From Brienomyrus brachyistius (Eukaryota; Chordata; Actinopteri; Osteoglossiformes; Mormyridae): a stretch of 64,000 nt of DNA. Positions within the stretch are counted from its first letter, which is position 1. Each line of letters begins with the position of its first letter. The stretch lies in assembly GCF_023856365.1 (NCBI RefSeq), contig NC_064538.1, forward strand, positions 7,820,435 to 7,884,434, given 5' to 3'. Positions 11,677-25,256 of the stretch are shown here, piece after piece. Below the pieces are notes generated by a model. The model was not told where the DNA came from and did no database searches. It saw only the letters and a list, made by a program, of their open reading frames with translations. The position numbers and the translations under genes are program-made.

Positions 11677-14600
11677 AAAAAATGAAAATATTGCATCGAG
11701 AATAATATTTTTCCTTGTGCTGGTTTTCTGTTGCTGATTGTTATGCTTCACCAGTTTGTGATTTATTTGCTCTGGGCACAGAATAATAATATGGAACAAT
11801 ACATTGTTTCCACACAGAGTGTTGATAGGTTAATTACACGTATATGGACGAGAAAGACTTTCACAATTACAGTGAGGGTTATTTACTGCTGGATTTATTT
11901 AGATTACATTTTGATTAATGCTTTTTCCCTACTTCTTCAATTCAGTTATTTTCTTGCGATCCACTTCGTACTAAAATGTATTTGGTGTCATTTAATGCAC
12001 TGGCTAATTTAAGTCCTGGTTCATGGCCTTAATTAGCAACAGGTAAAATAATTAAAATTTCATTTCAGTTTCTCATTATGCAATGCCTGTTTCCAAAGTG
12101 GGGAAAGGAGCTCTTTCTGTGCTTATATTTAATGAAATGTATGCAAATGGAATTTTGATCTGTGAATTCAATTCAAATTAAATTCAGAGTAATTATTCTA
12201 TTGGCATAATGTACCAGTACACCATTAGTATTAGTATACCATTCATAAAAGCTGATTTTTATGGTATTGCTAGTATCTTCCACAATTACCTACACAGGAT
12301 AATCATTTAAAGGACCCATGGTTGTTATGCTTTTATATCCCATCCTCATCCAAAAAAATGTAGTAGAATCACTGTCTTGGAGAACAATGATTATTAATAT
12401 ATGGGGAACATATGAATGGATTTATAGATCTTAAATTATTCACAGCACAGCTGCTGGTCACTTTTATCCCTGTAACCTCTGACCACATTTCTCTTCCATA
12501 CACCTGTCTGTACCCAGAGTTTGCTCCTATTTGGCTTATCCAAGCAAAATGAGCATCCTTACTGTAGCTCCAGAAGGAACTTGTAATCTTACTCTAAGAG
12601 CCTACGGCTGCTGCTGGTGTATGAGATTGTGGCAAATAAGGTGACCTGGGTGGGGCTTAATGTTAGGGCAAGGACCCCTGCAGTCCCTCTTCCCGGTTTA
12701 CATCCACAAGTACATGCTTACATGACCGAAAAGCATGCTATCACTCAGAGGCCAAGTTCAGTAATACATTGTTGCCTGGCAGCTGGGTTGCAGACATGAG
12801 TTTGAGGACTTTCTGCATTATCTTCCCGCGAGTTAAAAGATACCACCAGGTGGATGTTATTTTCCCCATCCTGGGGAGTTTCCTGGGTGTTTCAGAGAGA
12901 TGCCTTATTTAGAATACTTTCCCCAACTGTACGACCAGAGGCTTTAATTATTTTGAGAAGTTTCCTTACAGGAAACGAAAGACACATCATTCAGTTTAAT
13001 GTACTAAAAGAGCTGTTTTCCAGCTGTTTTCTTTGTTGAGAAATCGATTTGCTTAATGACTGTCAGACACATAGCCGCGAAACCTCATGACACTAGCAGC
13101 CCAATCAGATTCATCTCTGTGGAGAACGCAGACGTGTAGTGCCTGCTGACACCTGGTGGCTGGGACCCTTTGAGCAGCTGCGTCAGGAGTGGGAAGGTCC
13201 CCTCGAGTCCTATTTATCTTCCTCATTGTAAAACCTCCCGAATGTAGAAATAAAACCTGTAGAACATTTTACTGCCTGTGGTATTTGTGAGCATTGAACT
13301 GTCCATCTTTACAGCCACTCGGAACCTCACTCGCGTGCTGTTAATAGTGGCTTTCTGCTTATTTATCTCTACATTTTTTTTGAGCTTGTTCTGTTGCGTG
13401 TATCGGCATAAAGTATCAAATTAAAACAAATAAAATGGAAAATGGTGTCATAAATTAAACGTAGCTCAGCCAGAACGAGGCCTTATCATTCCGCTTTGAG
13501 TCGGACTCGCTTTATAGAGCGTGACTCTCTTTTATAGGTTCACTCACAGATTAACTCTAAAGTATATGAGGTGTGAATCTTGCTATATGCACAGGAGCAG
13601 TATGTACCTCTTTATTGCCCCTCCCCATGGCTGCCTTCGCTCTCCCCCATGATGCAGAAGATTCAAAGGCCGTCAGGGCGGACAGTAGCGACTCGTCCAG
13701 CATGGAAATTATCCCAGGGTATCCCGTGGCTATGCACACGCCATGTATGGAATAAAAGTGTAAATTTGGTGCTCCAGATGTTTCAGTGCATGGCCAATTA
13801 TAAAGCTTTTCAAATTAAATAGTGTTTTAAGGACACAGCACAACTCTTCCTCACCTGCCCAAACAAGGAACAGGCAATTAGGCCTGTCATGACTTGAACG
13901 CTGAGATGTTCAATACAGATTGACATTGACATGTTGCACCATTCGTAATGATATTGCACTGGTGAAACAGCAACAATGGTGATGGGACCCTAAAGTCCAG
14001 TGCTGATTCATATTTATTTTTTTCCCCTTCTTTCAAAGCGAGTGACGAGTCTTGCTTTGAAATTTAATGATGTTTGAAATGGTTAGTCGCTGTTGCAATT
14101 ATCCTGCAGTACATGCTGTCACAGAAATGACGGCGCTTTCGCATGCAATTAGGGGACATTTGGATGGGCCGTGCGAGTCGGCCGCATCGTCACACGTCCA
14201 GGTTGATGGAACATAAAGCACAGCTGCTACAGACGGCCGGATGCAGAGGTGATGAACAGTGGCATTTTCCCGAAATGGGGAGAGGTGCATCTCCCACAGT
14301 GATTCTCCAGCCAGATGCCTCAAACCGTGTGACAGCTTTGAATGGTTGAGGAGGATGAATGTATGGAAGAATGATGATGAAGCAGCGGTGAAATTTCTAC
14401 ATTTAAAATTCTTCAGCAGCATTTGATCATTTATTTAGACTGCAGTCATTTGCTAATGTATTTATTATCTTCTGCTGACTGATGTTTTTGTGATTCATAA
14501 AACTACTGTGGTCAACAGTTATGAGGTCACATAATATTGTGGAATATTACTGCACTTCAAGTTCTATTATATCTTGGTGTTTTTCATATTTTTATAATTG

Positions 14601-15240
14601 AAGTTTTCATCCTCAGAAAACCTCTCTAACAATACAATGTGCTAACCTTGTGAAAATTAAACACAACGTGTGATTGTTGTCGCAGTGTAAAGGTGTTTTA
14701 GCAAGCAAGATGGCTAGCTACTTCTGAAATCTAAATATAGTCAGTCAGAGAGGTTTCCAAACCAAAACCTCATTTCAAGTTTGATCTACATCTATTCTTA
14801 AAGAACACTGACATCTGTCAGTCGGCAACATCTTATTCCAAATTACAGTGCATTACAGTACAAGACAATATGTCATTAACATGATAATCCAACATCTGTC
14901 TTTATGGCGACTTTTGTATTCTGAATCTAATTAATGTTATGCCAAGTGTTAAGATGTTTGAATGTACTACTGTCAAAGATTTTTCATATTCTATATTTAT
15001 AGGAAATCACACGACAAGATGGTTGCAAACAGTAGCTGAGATCTGTGAATTTCCCCCCATGTTTATGCAAATTTCTCCATCATGTGACAGCAGCAGAAGG
15101 CTGTCGCCAAACCTCAAGGTGGTCTGTCATAATTATGAAAATGGCTTGGAGGTTCTCCATGAGATCTGTGTGTCTTTGTGTGTCCGCGCAAGTTCTCGCG
15201 TGAATTACAGCTGGTGTGGTTGTTGGTTGTTCCTTATCAG

Positions 15241-15413
15241 GCTCCTATGTGATGAAAGTCACAGCCCACGATGCAGACGACGACACCACGGGCAATGGGA
15301 TGGTGCGATACCGCATCCTGTCCCAGTCTCCCCACAGCCCCATCCCCAACATGTTCACCATCAACAGCGAGACGGGCGACATCATCACCGTAGCTGCTGG
15401 CCTAGACCGCGAG
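15241..15413 (+). CDS. cdh4: cdh4 exon 7 equivalent: EC2
   Basis: This 173-bp exon completes a split Gly codon with GC and then reads [14 protein letters not shown], ending in VAAGLDRE in phase 0 before donor gtgagt. It encodes most of EC2. The DADDD stretch (segment 111-115) holds the DXD calcium ligands and LDRE (155-158) those of the EC2-EC3 junction. [18 protein letters not shown] is nearly invariant among N- and R-cadherins. An overlapping longer ORF beginning at 14939 is in another frame and is a shadow. Confidence 0.97.
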
Positions 15414-16904
15414 GTGAGTTTCCCATCCAGCCTGACATGACGGTCCTTATGACGCTCACAGACTGCATGTTACATTGGCATATTAGAACTGAAGAAGGCG
15501 GTCATTCTGATGGACTTGTCCTGATGTGCTAATTCGCCTCGTGGGAACATTTTCGATATGATCGCAAACGTAAAACCGAAGTCAGCATCTCCGATTGAGA
15601 TGTATTCCCGAAAGGTATTTTTCGAATTAATCTGTTGACCTGGAAACCTGGGAATTTCCAGCGTTTGCCTTGATTATCACCCTGTCGCTGTCTGATACCA
15701 ATCAACAGTATTTCTTGTGACGTGGGTCATTGCAGAAATATGCCATTTCCATTCTCCAGGAGTTGTCAGTTGTGACAAAACCATTAGCATTCTGCATATG
15801 AGGCGACACACCTGTCAGCTGGGCGGAGAGAAGCCATCTCCAGCCTTGCAGTTTTGTTGAGGTTCACCCAGCTGTTCCTCAAATAGCAGAACTATGTGGG
15901 AGGATGTGTAACTGTCATTGAAGGCCTAAAAATAATTGGCTATTCCCAAGACTTAGCAAAGTCCTTCTTTTGGTAAAGGCAAAGGGAGTAAGACCTGGAG
16001 CTTCATGCAATTCTCTTGTGTAAATGAGTGTTAATTTTGTATCCTTGGAGCAATAGAAACCCATTGTTTGCCATGAGAGCAGAGGATGCCCAGGTTAACG
16101 CCACTGCAGAGCTTCTCTTTGCTCTTCATCTGCCTCAGACTGTCTTCCAGCAAACAGCACTGATGTCAGATGTCACTGGCTGCAGGAAGAGGGGGATGAA
16201 ATATAAGTATGGCAAACATGAGTTTAGATTACAGAAACTGCGTTCAATGAATGCGAGGATGTTTCAGGGACGCCGCTGTTGCGTTTCTGAAGCGTACCTG
16301 TAGGCGTGCCTCTCAGGGGAAACACCCTCTTTGTAAGAGCAGTAAGAGGGGAAGGTGCTTTCAGTGCAGTAATGAGCAATCCTGACATTTCTGCTGCCCC
16401 TGTCTTCCTGGCAGGAGGCTACACTGGGACTCCTCAAATGTCAGGGAGGGATAGTTAAACACCTTAATGTGCGGCAGTGCAGCCGGCTCACTGGTGGTCC
16501 CGACACATTCAATGAACCGTGCCATTACATGTATTACTATTGTATACTTTTCTATTATGAATCTTGGAGGCAGGGGGAGAAAACCCACAGCCTTGTCCTG
16601 ATTTCTCTCCCACCTTGTGGATCCACATTCTGGCATTTCCAAGATGATCGGTAAGAATCTACAAGATGTACAATAATTCCGTTTACTGGAGACTCCACTT
16701 AATACTCAGAATGGGCATTTCGACGCAACTGAGCCCAAACTAGGTTGGTAATATTACTCACCTTCAATTAAGTTTGCAGGCCTTCTACACACAAGTCAAA
16801 CAATAACAAATAATCGCAGGGTTCAAGGCTGTTTTAGGCAATGGATTTCTCCAGCACGCATCCTTGATTCCAATTACGGCACAGCCGCAGGCATTCAGAG
16901 GGCG

Positions 16905-16947
16905 CCTTTGCCGGACTTTGATCACTAATGATGACAGCCGGCAAAGG
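16905..16947. other. Perfect 10-bp inverted repeat, 23-bp loop
   Basis: CCTTTGCCGG at 16905-16914 and CCGGCAAAGG at 16938-16947 are exact reverse complements, separated by a 23-bp spacer that includes TGATCACTAATGATGA. The surrounding 100 bp is of mixed composition, not simple repeat. It could be a paired protein-binding site in a conserved non-coding element or chance. Confidence 0.5.
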
Positions 16948-18560
16948 TCAGTATCCGCCTGTTCGGCAGCCACAGCAGAAGGGCCTTGATGATGCACTCT
17001 AGCTAGGAGCTAGTAGTTCCTGCCATTGCATCATCGCAAACAGGAGCAGGAAACATGTCTCGGTAACGATCACACCTGAAAACAAAATTGTCTGCTTCAG
17101 ACATAACTCTAACAGGAGGAGCACACGATTCTCCCTGCCTTCATGTGCCACTATAGATCAAGCTGAGTACATAGTGTAAGTCATAAGCAGTTGAGCAGTA
17201 GGTTTAATATGCTCATGCTGGTCTTTACATTATATCCTGCCAGTGAGGCATTTTTAAACATTTTTTTGGTTAAACTTCAAGCAAGGCACTGATTGTAAAC
17301 ATCTTGTAAAAACTATATGCAGATGAAGGGAAGTCAAAAATGACGACATGGACTGCACTTGGCCATAACTCCATCAAGCTGTGGAAGTGGTATGAATTGT
17401 GCAATGAAATGGATTGACAAGTCACTACTACACAGCTAACCAGCACAGATCATTTGTGGGTTCTCCCCCAGCAATTCTGGGGTGAAAAATGAAAAGAAAG
17501 GTGGTTACTTTGATGAGTCTAAGATTTAGCTTGTTTTTTTAATGACATGCTGTCACAAACAGTGCTTAATCACGTAGCTGCCAGAGGGTCCTCACAGGCG
17601 AATCCACTTCCAGATGATGTCAGCGCATAATCACCCACACCTGCTCTCAGTGTCTTTAAGTTCTGCCTGGTCGATGTCTTGAGTTTTGGGTCTACCTATT
17701 CAGTCTTGCCATTCTGTTTCTTGCTGTGACTTTCTGGCTTTTTGACGCTAATCTCTGTCTAATCTTTCAGTTGTCCAGTCTAGTTCTGTGACTTGGACTG
17801 ATTGGAATGGTTCTGGCATTTCTCTGGTTTAGCTCTGTGTCTTGATCGTTGCTAATTGCTCAGTCTCAGTCTAGTTTAGTCCCTTGCCTTGGTCATTAGC
17901 AGTTACCCTTGTCCCTGTTGTAACTGAAGGGTTTTTGACTTCGCATGCAGAGAGCCTGGCCACTGGGGTGTGAGTGGTGTTGGATGTGCCTCTCTGTCAG
18001 GAACCATGTGTTCTACTTAACAAAACTCGATTGTCTTCATTTCCGTCTGTTGTGACATTTAGGTGTTTCTCATTTCTTCCGTACAGACGCTGTCTGGGTT
18101 ATGATGGTCCTCGTTACGATATTTTAGTTTTATGATGAGTATTCCAATTCTGTTCTATATTTTACTTCCAGTACATTATTCAATTAATTACATGAGATAT
18201 TCAACACTTTATTATAAAACAGGCTTTGTGTTAATAATTTTGCCCACTTGTAGGCTAATGTGTTCTAAGCATGTTTAAGGTAGACTAGGCTAGGCTATGA
18301 TGTTTGTTAGGTTAGGTGTAGAGTATTAAAATGCATTTCACTTGATATTTTTGTCTTATGAGTTGATCAGATCATATAACCCCATCGTTACCCAGGGAGT
18401 GTCTGAACTAGTTCTTAATTTGATTGTGCCCTTTTCTTTTGTTTATGTCATGAATTGTGCTAAACCTCTAATAAATCCTAAGAAACTGCTGGTTTTCAAA
18501 AAGATTATTTTTTTTTATTTTCCCAATGTGCTTAAATGAGCGAATTTCATGAAAGCAGTC

Positions 18561-19052
18561 CCTGCTTCTCTCTGCTTTACGCTGCTTCACTCTGTTTCAC
18601 TTTGCTTTACCCTGCTTTATGCTGCTTCACTCTGCTTTACCCTGCTTTATGCTGCTTCACCCTGCTTTTCCCTGCTTTACGCTGCTTCACTCTGTTGTAC
18701 CCTGCTTTATGCTGCTTCACCCTGCTTTTCCCTGCTTTACGCTGCTTCACTCTGTTGTACCCTGCTTTACGCTGCTTCACTCTGCTTTACCCTGCTTTAT
18801 GCTGCTTCACTCTGCTTTACCCTGCTTTATGCTGCTTCACTCTGCTTTACCCTGCTTTATGCTGCTTCACTCTGTTTCACCCTGCTTTTCCCTGCTTTAC
18901 GCTACTTCACTCTGTTGTACCCTGCTTTACGCTGCTTCACTCTGTTTTACCCTGCTTTACGCTTCTTCACTCTGTTTTACCCTGCTTTATGCTGCTTCAC
19001 TCTGCTTTACCCTGCTTTATGCTGCTTCACTCTGTTTCACCCTGCTTTATGC
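18561..19052. repeat. Minisatellite, decamer units in a 30-bp higher-order period
   Basis: Decamers of the form GCTGCTTCAC, TCTGCTTTAC and CCTGCTTTAT alternate in near-perfect 30-bp units, about 16 copies, with two 40-bp spacings. The unit is a multiple of three without stops on the plus strand, so all three plus frames stay open for 150-180 codons. These frames have no start context or family similarity and are not genes. Confidence 0.95.
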
Positions 19053-19245
19053 TGGGTTTAAGCCATTGATTTTGAGCAGGAAAGTGGTGACATGAACATT
19101 AGAGTCCTTAAGTAGGATGTCAAATGTGTCCTATATCCTCTGCAACACGCCATTACAAAAACCAGTTAATTTGTCAAATTTGCAACCTTTAGATTATGCC
19201 TAATAGCAAACTCCAGGTATGTTTGATCTCCAGCAATCTGCAGCC

Positions 19246-19264
19246 CCCCCCCCCCCCCCCCCCC
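19246..19264. repeat. Poly-C tract
   Basis: An uninterrupted run of about 19 cytosines. Confidence 0.95.
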
Positions 19265-20310
19265 ATGTGATAAAGTGACCACCCTCCTACACTCAAGACA
19301 TACTTAGACTACCTTTGGCACCACTAACTCCAATCAAATGCTCCCTTTGCTTATCGATAGGTGGCACACAGCATCAAATAGGAATTTCGGCTCTTAGGTC
19401 TCAGTCGTGCAGGAGAATTCTGGCACAATGGCCGCAAGGTCTTCACGCAAGACCGTAAACTCAAGTTGTCTATGGCAAATCGTTTGATTGACTGTCCATA
19501 GAAAATTGTTTCAGAGCATGGGTTGCTTTGGTATTTAGATTCTTTTTGGTATGTTGTGGTTATTCCTTCTGCCCTATTTTGTCTCGCGACTTCCTGATAA
19601 TACAGTGACAGACTCTGACCTAGTAAAAAAACCCTGAAATCTATGGATGTCGTGCTTTGTGACTCATTTATGACATAGTGAGATTTCAACAATGCAGTCA
19701 CTTCTAGAACAGCTATCCCAAATCTTCTTCATTTGGATAATGTGAATAGCTACAAATCCTGTCTTCATCAACAACTTTTGTTTTTCCCCAAGTATCTTCA
19801 GTAATTTCTTCTCCTGATAATGTGCAGTGCCTCTGGAATACGTATGTTGAGACTTTACGTTAATGGAAATGGCCGAACACAGTCAGGCTTACGCTGTCCC
19901 AAATCAAGTCTGACACTAATGGAGTTAATAGGGAGTTGGCCGTGGGGTAACCGTATTATGCCAGGAGATAGCTTGTTAAATTACCTCTGTAACAAAACAA
20001 AGAGGAAGTTAACTATTTTTTTTCTCTTAGGCTCACTCTGTTTAACCCACAAAAAGATGCTACCAAATCCAGCATGTAAAATATGCAAAATACTGGAAAT
20101 TTCACAGGAGGTAAATACTTTTCACTTGCTACACATCATTTCAGTACACATCCATTGTGGCTCTCCTTACAGCTCTCACAGAGCGCCCATTGCAGAAGGT
20201 TGTATACTGACTCTCCCCGTTATGGTGCTTTTCCTACTTTGCTTTCATTACTACAGTGTTGATTCATACAAAATGCACAATATTCTTTTTGATATCTGCG
20301 TGCGTATTGT

Positions 20311-20556
20311 CATGCCCCCCTCATGCGGTCCCCCTGTGTGCCATGCCCCCTCGCTACCTTGTTACCAGCTGTTTCTTGTTGTTAGTCCTGTGTATTTAAG
20401 TCCACATTCGAGTATGTTTCCCCAGTCCGGTCATCGACGTTATTTGTGGTGTAGTTGTCTTCTGATCGTGTCCTGCCTTTGACTAAACCCCGTATTTGGC
20501 CGACACTTGGAGTTCGGTCCCTGCTTCCTCGCTCCGTGCCCCGGCATTACGTAACA
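20311..20556. mobile_element. Possible dispersed repeat, LTR-like or MITE-like
   Basis: It starts TGTCATGCCCCCCTC and ends GCCCCGGCATTACGTAACA. In between are GTGTATTTAAGTCC (TATA-like) and GACTAAACCCCG, features common in short dispersed elements of fish genomes. The ends are TG...CA and weakly inverted (TGTCATGCC against TGTTACGTAATGCC). No target duplication was seen. Confidence 0.3.
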
Positions 20557-21194
20557 CTTATGTTTGTTTGAAGGTAAGCTAGTGAAACTCCTTCACAATA
20601 ACCAGTCCATTGAATATCCTAACATCAGTTACAACCTCTGCAACTATTTTACTTGTATATCTGTGTGTATGTGTACTTCATACAGCAAATTGGTAAGTAA
20701 GACCTTTGTGTGCCACTTGTCTGACCCTGGGATGCCTGTCTTTTGTGGATTGGACAGCTCATATGTGTGGTTAATAGCACTAGGGCTTAACTCCGGAGCA
20801 GCTCTGTGTGCCGGAGAATCCTTCAATGTAGAGTCCCAGGAGGCATTGTTAAGGGAAAGGCAGTCGAACAGTGACTGCACTGCCATAGGCAAGGATTGGG
20901 CAAAGGTCCTTGGGTTAGCGCTAACAGCACAGAAGAGGCGCCATGGACCTTTGTAGCATCTTCCCTGGGCAAGGTGCTTTCAGATTGGAGTTCTCATCTT
21001 CTGCTCAGCCCACGCAAACGCATACTGTTGCCCCAGCGACACACAGCTTGGAACTGTATGTGGGATGTAATTAAGCTACACCACATGTCCCATGAATGCA
21101 TTGGTGCAATATAGGGGTTGTGTTGTGTGTTCAGGAGAAGGGAGAGATGCTGCTTGGTTACCAGCCTCTAGCTGCGAATAAAGGCCACCTAATC

Positions 21195-21254
21195 CACACA
21201 CACACACACACACAGACACGCGCACACTCACACACACACACACACACACACACA
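21195..21254. repeat. Interrupted (CA)n microsatellite
   Basis: CA repeats with a GACACGCG interruption near 21215-21222. It forms the left border of the second copy of the dispersed fish repeat. Confidence 0.95.
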
Positions 21255-21520
21255 GGTTTGTACTTATATCTTGCGGGGACTCTCCATTCATTTCTATGGG
21301 GAAAACTCTAATCCCAACATGACAACCTTAACCCCCCCACCCAGCCCTAACCTTACCCATAAGTAACCAAACAAAATATGAGACTTTTGAAATTTTTAGT
21401 TTTTTGATTGCTTCACATATTTTTATGAAATTGAGTGTCTCCTTGTGGGGACAAAAAAAATTGTCTCCATGATATCAAAATAAGAAGTCATTTAGCCCCA
21501 CCATATAGTACATGACACCA
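21255..21520 (-). mobile_element. Dispersed fish repeat bounded by microsatellites, copy 2 (inverted)
   Basis: On the minus strand it reads, in the same order as 11312-11616: CACTCAATTTCATAAAAA, AAAAAACTAAAAATTTC, GTTAGGGCTGGGTGGG, TTAAGGTTGTCATG, CCCATAGAAATGAATGG and GTCCCCGCAAGATATAAG, ending at a (GT)n tract. The plus-strand right end meets another short CA run (21521-21538). Confidence 0.7.
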
Positions 21521-23596
21521 ACACACACACACACACAGCGTTGGTGACCCTCTCATACACAAACTGACACATCCACCCAGCTTCATCATTCCTCAATTAT
21601 ACAATACAGACACCCATTAACGATACAGTTAGAAGCACCAACCAACTTTTGTGTCAAGCAAAGGCAGCTGAACTGGGGCAAGTAATAAGGTCAGCCTTGA
21701 GGATTCTTTAATGTTAATACTGATTCAAGAACATAGGATCGCTAGCGGGCAGCTGAAGAATTCTGAATGCAGAAGGTTTTTACCATGAAGTTTGTTCAGT
21801 TTAAGACTCCCAGGACTTATACAGAGACAAAATCATTGCATTACTTGAGCCCTACATGCAGTTCTGTCAGCATTTATAATAAATAATCCGAAGGAACTGA
21901 AAGGGCTGATTGCAAATTCCTCTTTGAAGCCTAAAATAAACCATAACATATGTGCAGATAATTAAGTCAGTTATTTTTTCGTTATTTTTTAAATGGTTTT
22001 ATAGAAACGCAGTTCACCTCCATTTGTACAGTTTCTAAAATCCCCTGGAGTCATTGCTTGGAGGCTTGTATTCTGAGAGAGAGTGTAGAGTAGGGGGTGC
22101 TGCTTACTGAAGGCATGTTTCCCATCGGTGTATATGGTGTTGACTTTGTTGGAGGCGTCGGTGACGAGGCTGCCACCCCCATCTCCGCCAGGGGTTTCTC
22201 GACCGTGTGCGTTAGATGGGTCCGGGCACCCCTTTGTTGTGCTGACGGGTCGAGGCACGGCACACAGGAGGTGAACATAACAGCAAACTTGTCTAATTAG
22301 GCAGCGTGTTGTAAATGCTGCGTGTCTGCAGGGGAGAGGGGAGGGACATCTCCAAAAGCAAAACAAAGAGCGTGTGTTGGAGGGGGGGGGGGGGTTCTTC
22401 GTATGTACATCAGCTTCACACGTCCTAATCCCCTCATCAGTTGCTGGAGCCTAATTGGAATATTTACGCAACAATTAGCAGGTGAAGAAGACGCTTCAGA
22501 TGTAATTGGGGAGCCTGGGGACGAGCCTCATTAAGGCAACAGCACTGGGGTTTTATCCAGCATGTCAATTAAGACGTGGTTCAAGGGTCCAGGGCCTGTT
22601 CCTTGGCACCACCATCTGTTTGAGCATGTTTGCTTAGTGAGGTCAACATGCTCCGGAAGAACATTCTCGACTGTGAGTCAAAAAATAGTCCAATAGAGCA
22701 TTTCCTTCTTTAATAAATAACACAAGATTCAGTTACATGCACACATCCATATGGATTCACCCCAGAAGTAGCCTGGAAATAGCAGAGGAATTTGTACTGA
22801 GACATGGAAATTCATAGGCTTCCAGAATTATTTGAACTAATAGATCCGTGTTGTTTAGATATTTAGATATATTACAGTGTGACTAGAATGGCTTTTGCAT
22901 GAAAGATTGATGGAACAACCTGTGGACTGACTACCAAGCTCCCCAAGTCCTCTGTCCATCTGTTTTTCTGCTCCTGCGCCCTAATGGATGTGTTCTTCTC
23001 ATCTACACAATCAGCAAAGAGCGTAGCACTCGAGCTTCATGAGTGTCCGTCTTCCAGCTTGCTTCTTTTCTGATGGGTTGACGCCAGACTGGGTGGAGCT
23101 TAAGTGTGGCTGTTTCTCTTCATTAACTGAGGCTTTCTGAGCATTTCTGCAGCCGTGGCCCGTGCACTTTAGGTCCGATACATGCTCAGCGCCTGGCCCA
23201 GTGTGACCTTCGTTAGTAAATCCATCGGCATGTGAAGCCAAGGTGCATTCTGGGGAAGCAGAGTCTCCCTGAAGAGATTTCCCTGGAGCTCTGGGCACAG
23301 GTTGAGGAGATGCAGAAATGGCCAAAGAAGCAAACAAGCACAGGAACACACACAGAGGTACATGCAGATTCAGAGGTCACCTGCCAGTCAAGGTTATCTC
23401 AGGAGTAGGACCGTGGAAGCATTATCTCATATGCATGATGTACACAAACACAGTGATATCTCAGGCGTCTGTGTCGGTGTGTGAGTGCATGTTTACAGTG
23501 GAGCTGTGTGTGGAATTCTGGTTGATGGAGTATGTGTGCATCGATGTGAGAGCAGAGATTCTCCCAGTGTCTGAGATTGGTGGAGTAATCACTGCA

Positions 23597-23681
23597 GTCA
23601 GTGACTGACTGACTGACTGACTGACTGACTGACTGACTGACTGACTGGCTGACTGACTGACTGGCTGACTGACTGACTGAC
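23597..23681. repeat. (GACT)n tetranucleotide array
   Basis: About 20 GACT units with two GGCT variants. The (GACT) unit reads as serine-rich frames on the minus strand, which is an artefact. Confidence 0.95.
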
Positions 23682-23756
23682 AGCGGAATTCACATTTCAC
23701 ACATACTAAGACGGGCTTATGAACACAGCGAGCACACACTGTCAGACATACAAACA

Positions 23757-23768
23757 CACATACACACA

Positions 23769-23806
<38 letters not shown>
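23757..23806. repeat. Compound CA/CT microsatellite
   Basis: ACACAC, then about eight CT units, then about eleven CA units. Confidence 0.9.
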
Positions 23807-25095
23807 TTATTGACAGTCACTACATACACTCAGCACCTTAGACACTCAGTACAACTTGAAACGTCAAACCTGAAAATCATTCAACACTTCTATTTAATTG
23901 TTCAGTATTTTAATTGCTTTTTAAAAGCCTCTTTCATAACAAGCACTGAGATTGGGTTGTCGAATCCCTCCGTTTACCTCACGGTGGTGAATCACGCCCG
24001 CTTTGTTAACTCCACACTGCCTTCCTACTCCATAAATTAAAATCCAGTGGCTTGGGGCAGTGGGAAAAATCATATTTTTGTTCTTGCAGAAAAAGATTGC
24101 TTATTTCTCTGTGACCCGATTTAAGGGAAACTGCGATCAGCGGCGGAAATCTATAAAACTCATTACACTCCTCCTGTTGTTTGGGGCCCAGTGAGCCAGG
24201 GTACAGCTAAGAGGAGAATTATAAAGCTGTTGACGGGAAAAATGTGCCTGTGCCTGTAATCACCCGGGACCAGTGTGCAGGGCCCCATGGACGAGCCTCC
24301 CAAATCCAGCTATCATCCTCCCTCTCACACACCCATACATGTCATTTTTTCTCACACAAACACGGAACATACATTTCGGGGCAGAATTTCAGATAACCCC
24401 CTCACGGTCAACACAGAGGTATACACATGTGGTTTCTCATATGCATATACACACCTGCACACGAGCACGAGGCAGCCTGTTTCTTGAGCTACTCAAGGAT
24501 GCTGAATATATTCAGGTGTGCTCCTCGACCTAGTCTCGGTCCACTGTATCATTCTCACAGATAACCTTGAGGTCAGTTCCCACTCACAACGTACACACGC
24601 TCTGATTTCACACAGAATCGACTGCACCGTAAATTCACACGACAGCATTCCATCGTTCCCATTTCTCGTGGGGGCGCTGATGGGAACAGCAGTTTCCCGT
24701 TGAGTGAGCCTCTCAGCACAGCCTGAGCTAGTCGCAGAAATGCAGCCGCTTGGGTGGACTGACACGTGACAGTGACGGATGTCAGGGTGGAACGTGGGCG
24801 GTGGAGCCCAGCAGGTACATGTGCTGTACATCAATCCTCCTGCAGGTGCTGCTCTCCCGTCGACATTAAGCTGCTTAGCTGACGATTTTCGACCAGAGCG
24901 AAAACTCGTCAACGCAGCAGGATGCTCTACTGGAACAACTTGGTTTCTGCATTTTATTTAAGCATGTTCTAGGTGGCCTCCTTCAGGACACAGGTCCATA
25001 CTCATTTGGAATCCCATTACACAATGGTGTACGTTGTTTCCCTTTAATACTGTGTATATTTATATAGTTCTTCATCTTTCTACCGTGACTGTAAC

Positions 25096-25256
25096 TTCTC
25101 AGGTTATACCTTTCTCAGACTGTACCTTTGTCAGACTATACCTTTGACAGAGTGTACCTTTGTCAGACTATACCTTCGACAGACTGTACCTTTGGCAGAC
25201 TATACCTTCGACAGACTGTACTTTTGGCAGACTATACCTTCGACAGATTATACCTG
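25096..25256. repeat. 16-bp tandem repeat, 32-bp higher order
   Basis: Units such as AGACTGTACCTTTGTC and AGACTATACCTTCGAC alternate for about ten copies, giving a 32-bp higher-order pattern. Unit similarity rises toward the 3' side. Confidence 0.9.

Noticed and set aside
14939..15532. 197-codon ORF overlapping exon 7
   Set aside because: It is in a different frame from the conserved cadherin translation at 15241-15413.
18536..19095. Three overlapping plus-strand ORFs of 158-177 codons
   Set aside because: Translation of a 30-bp stop-free minisatellite in three frames.
19820..20482. 220-codon plus-strand ORF in intron 7
   Set aside because: No family resemblance, and its 3' part lies in a probable dispersed repeat.
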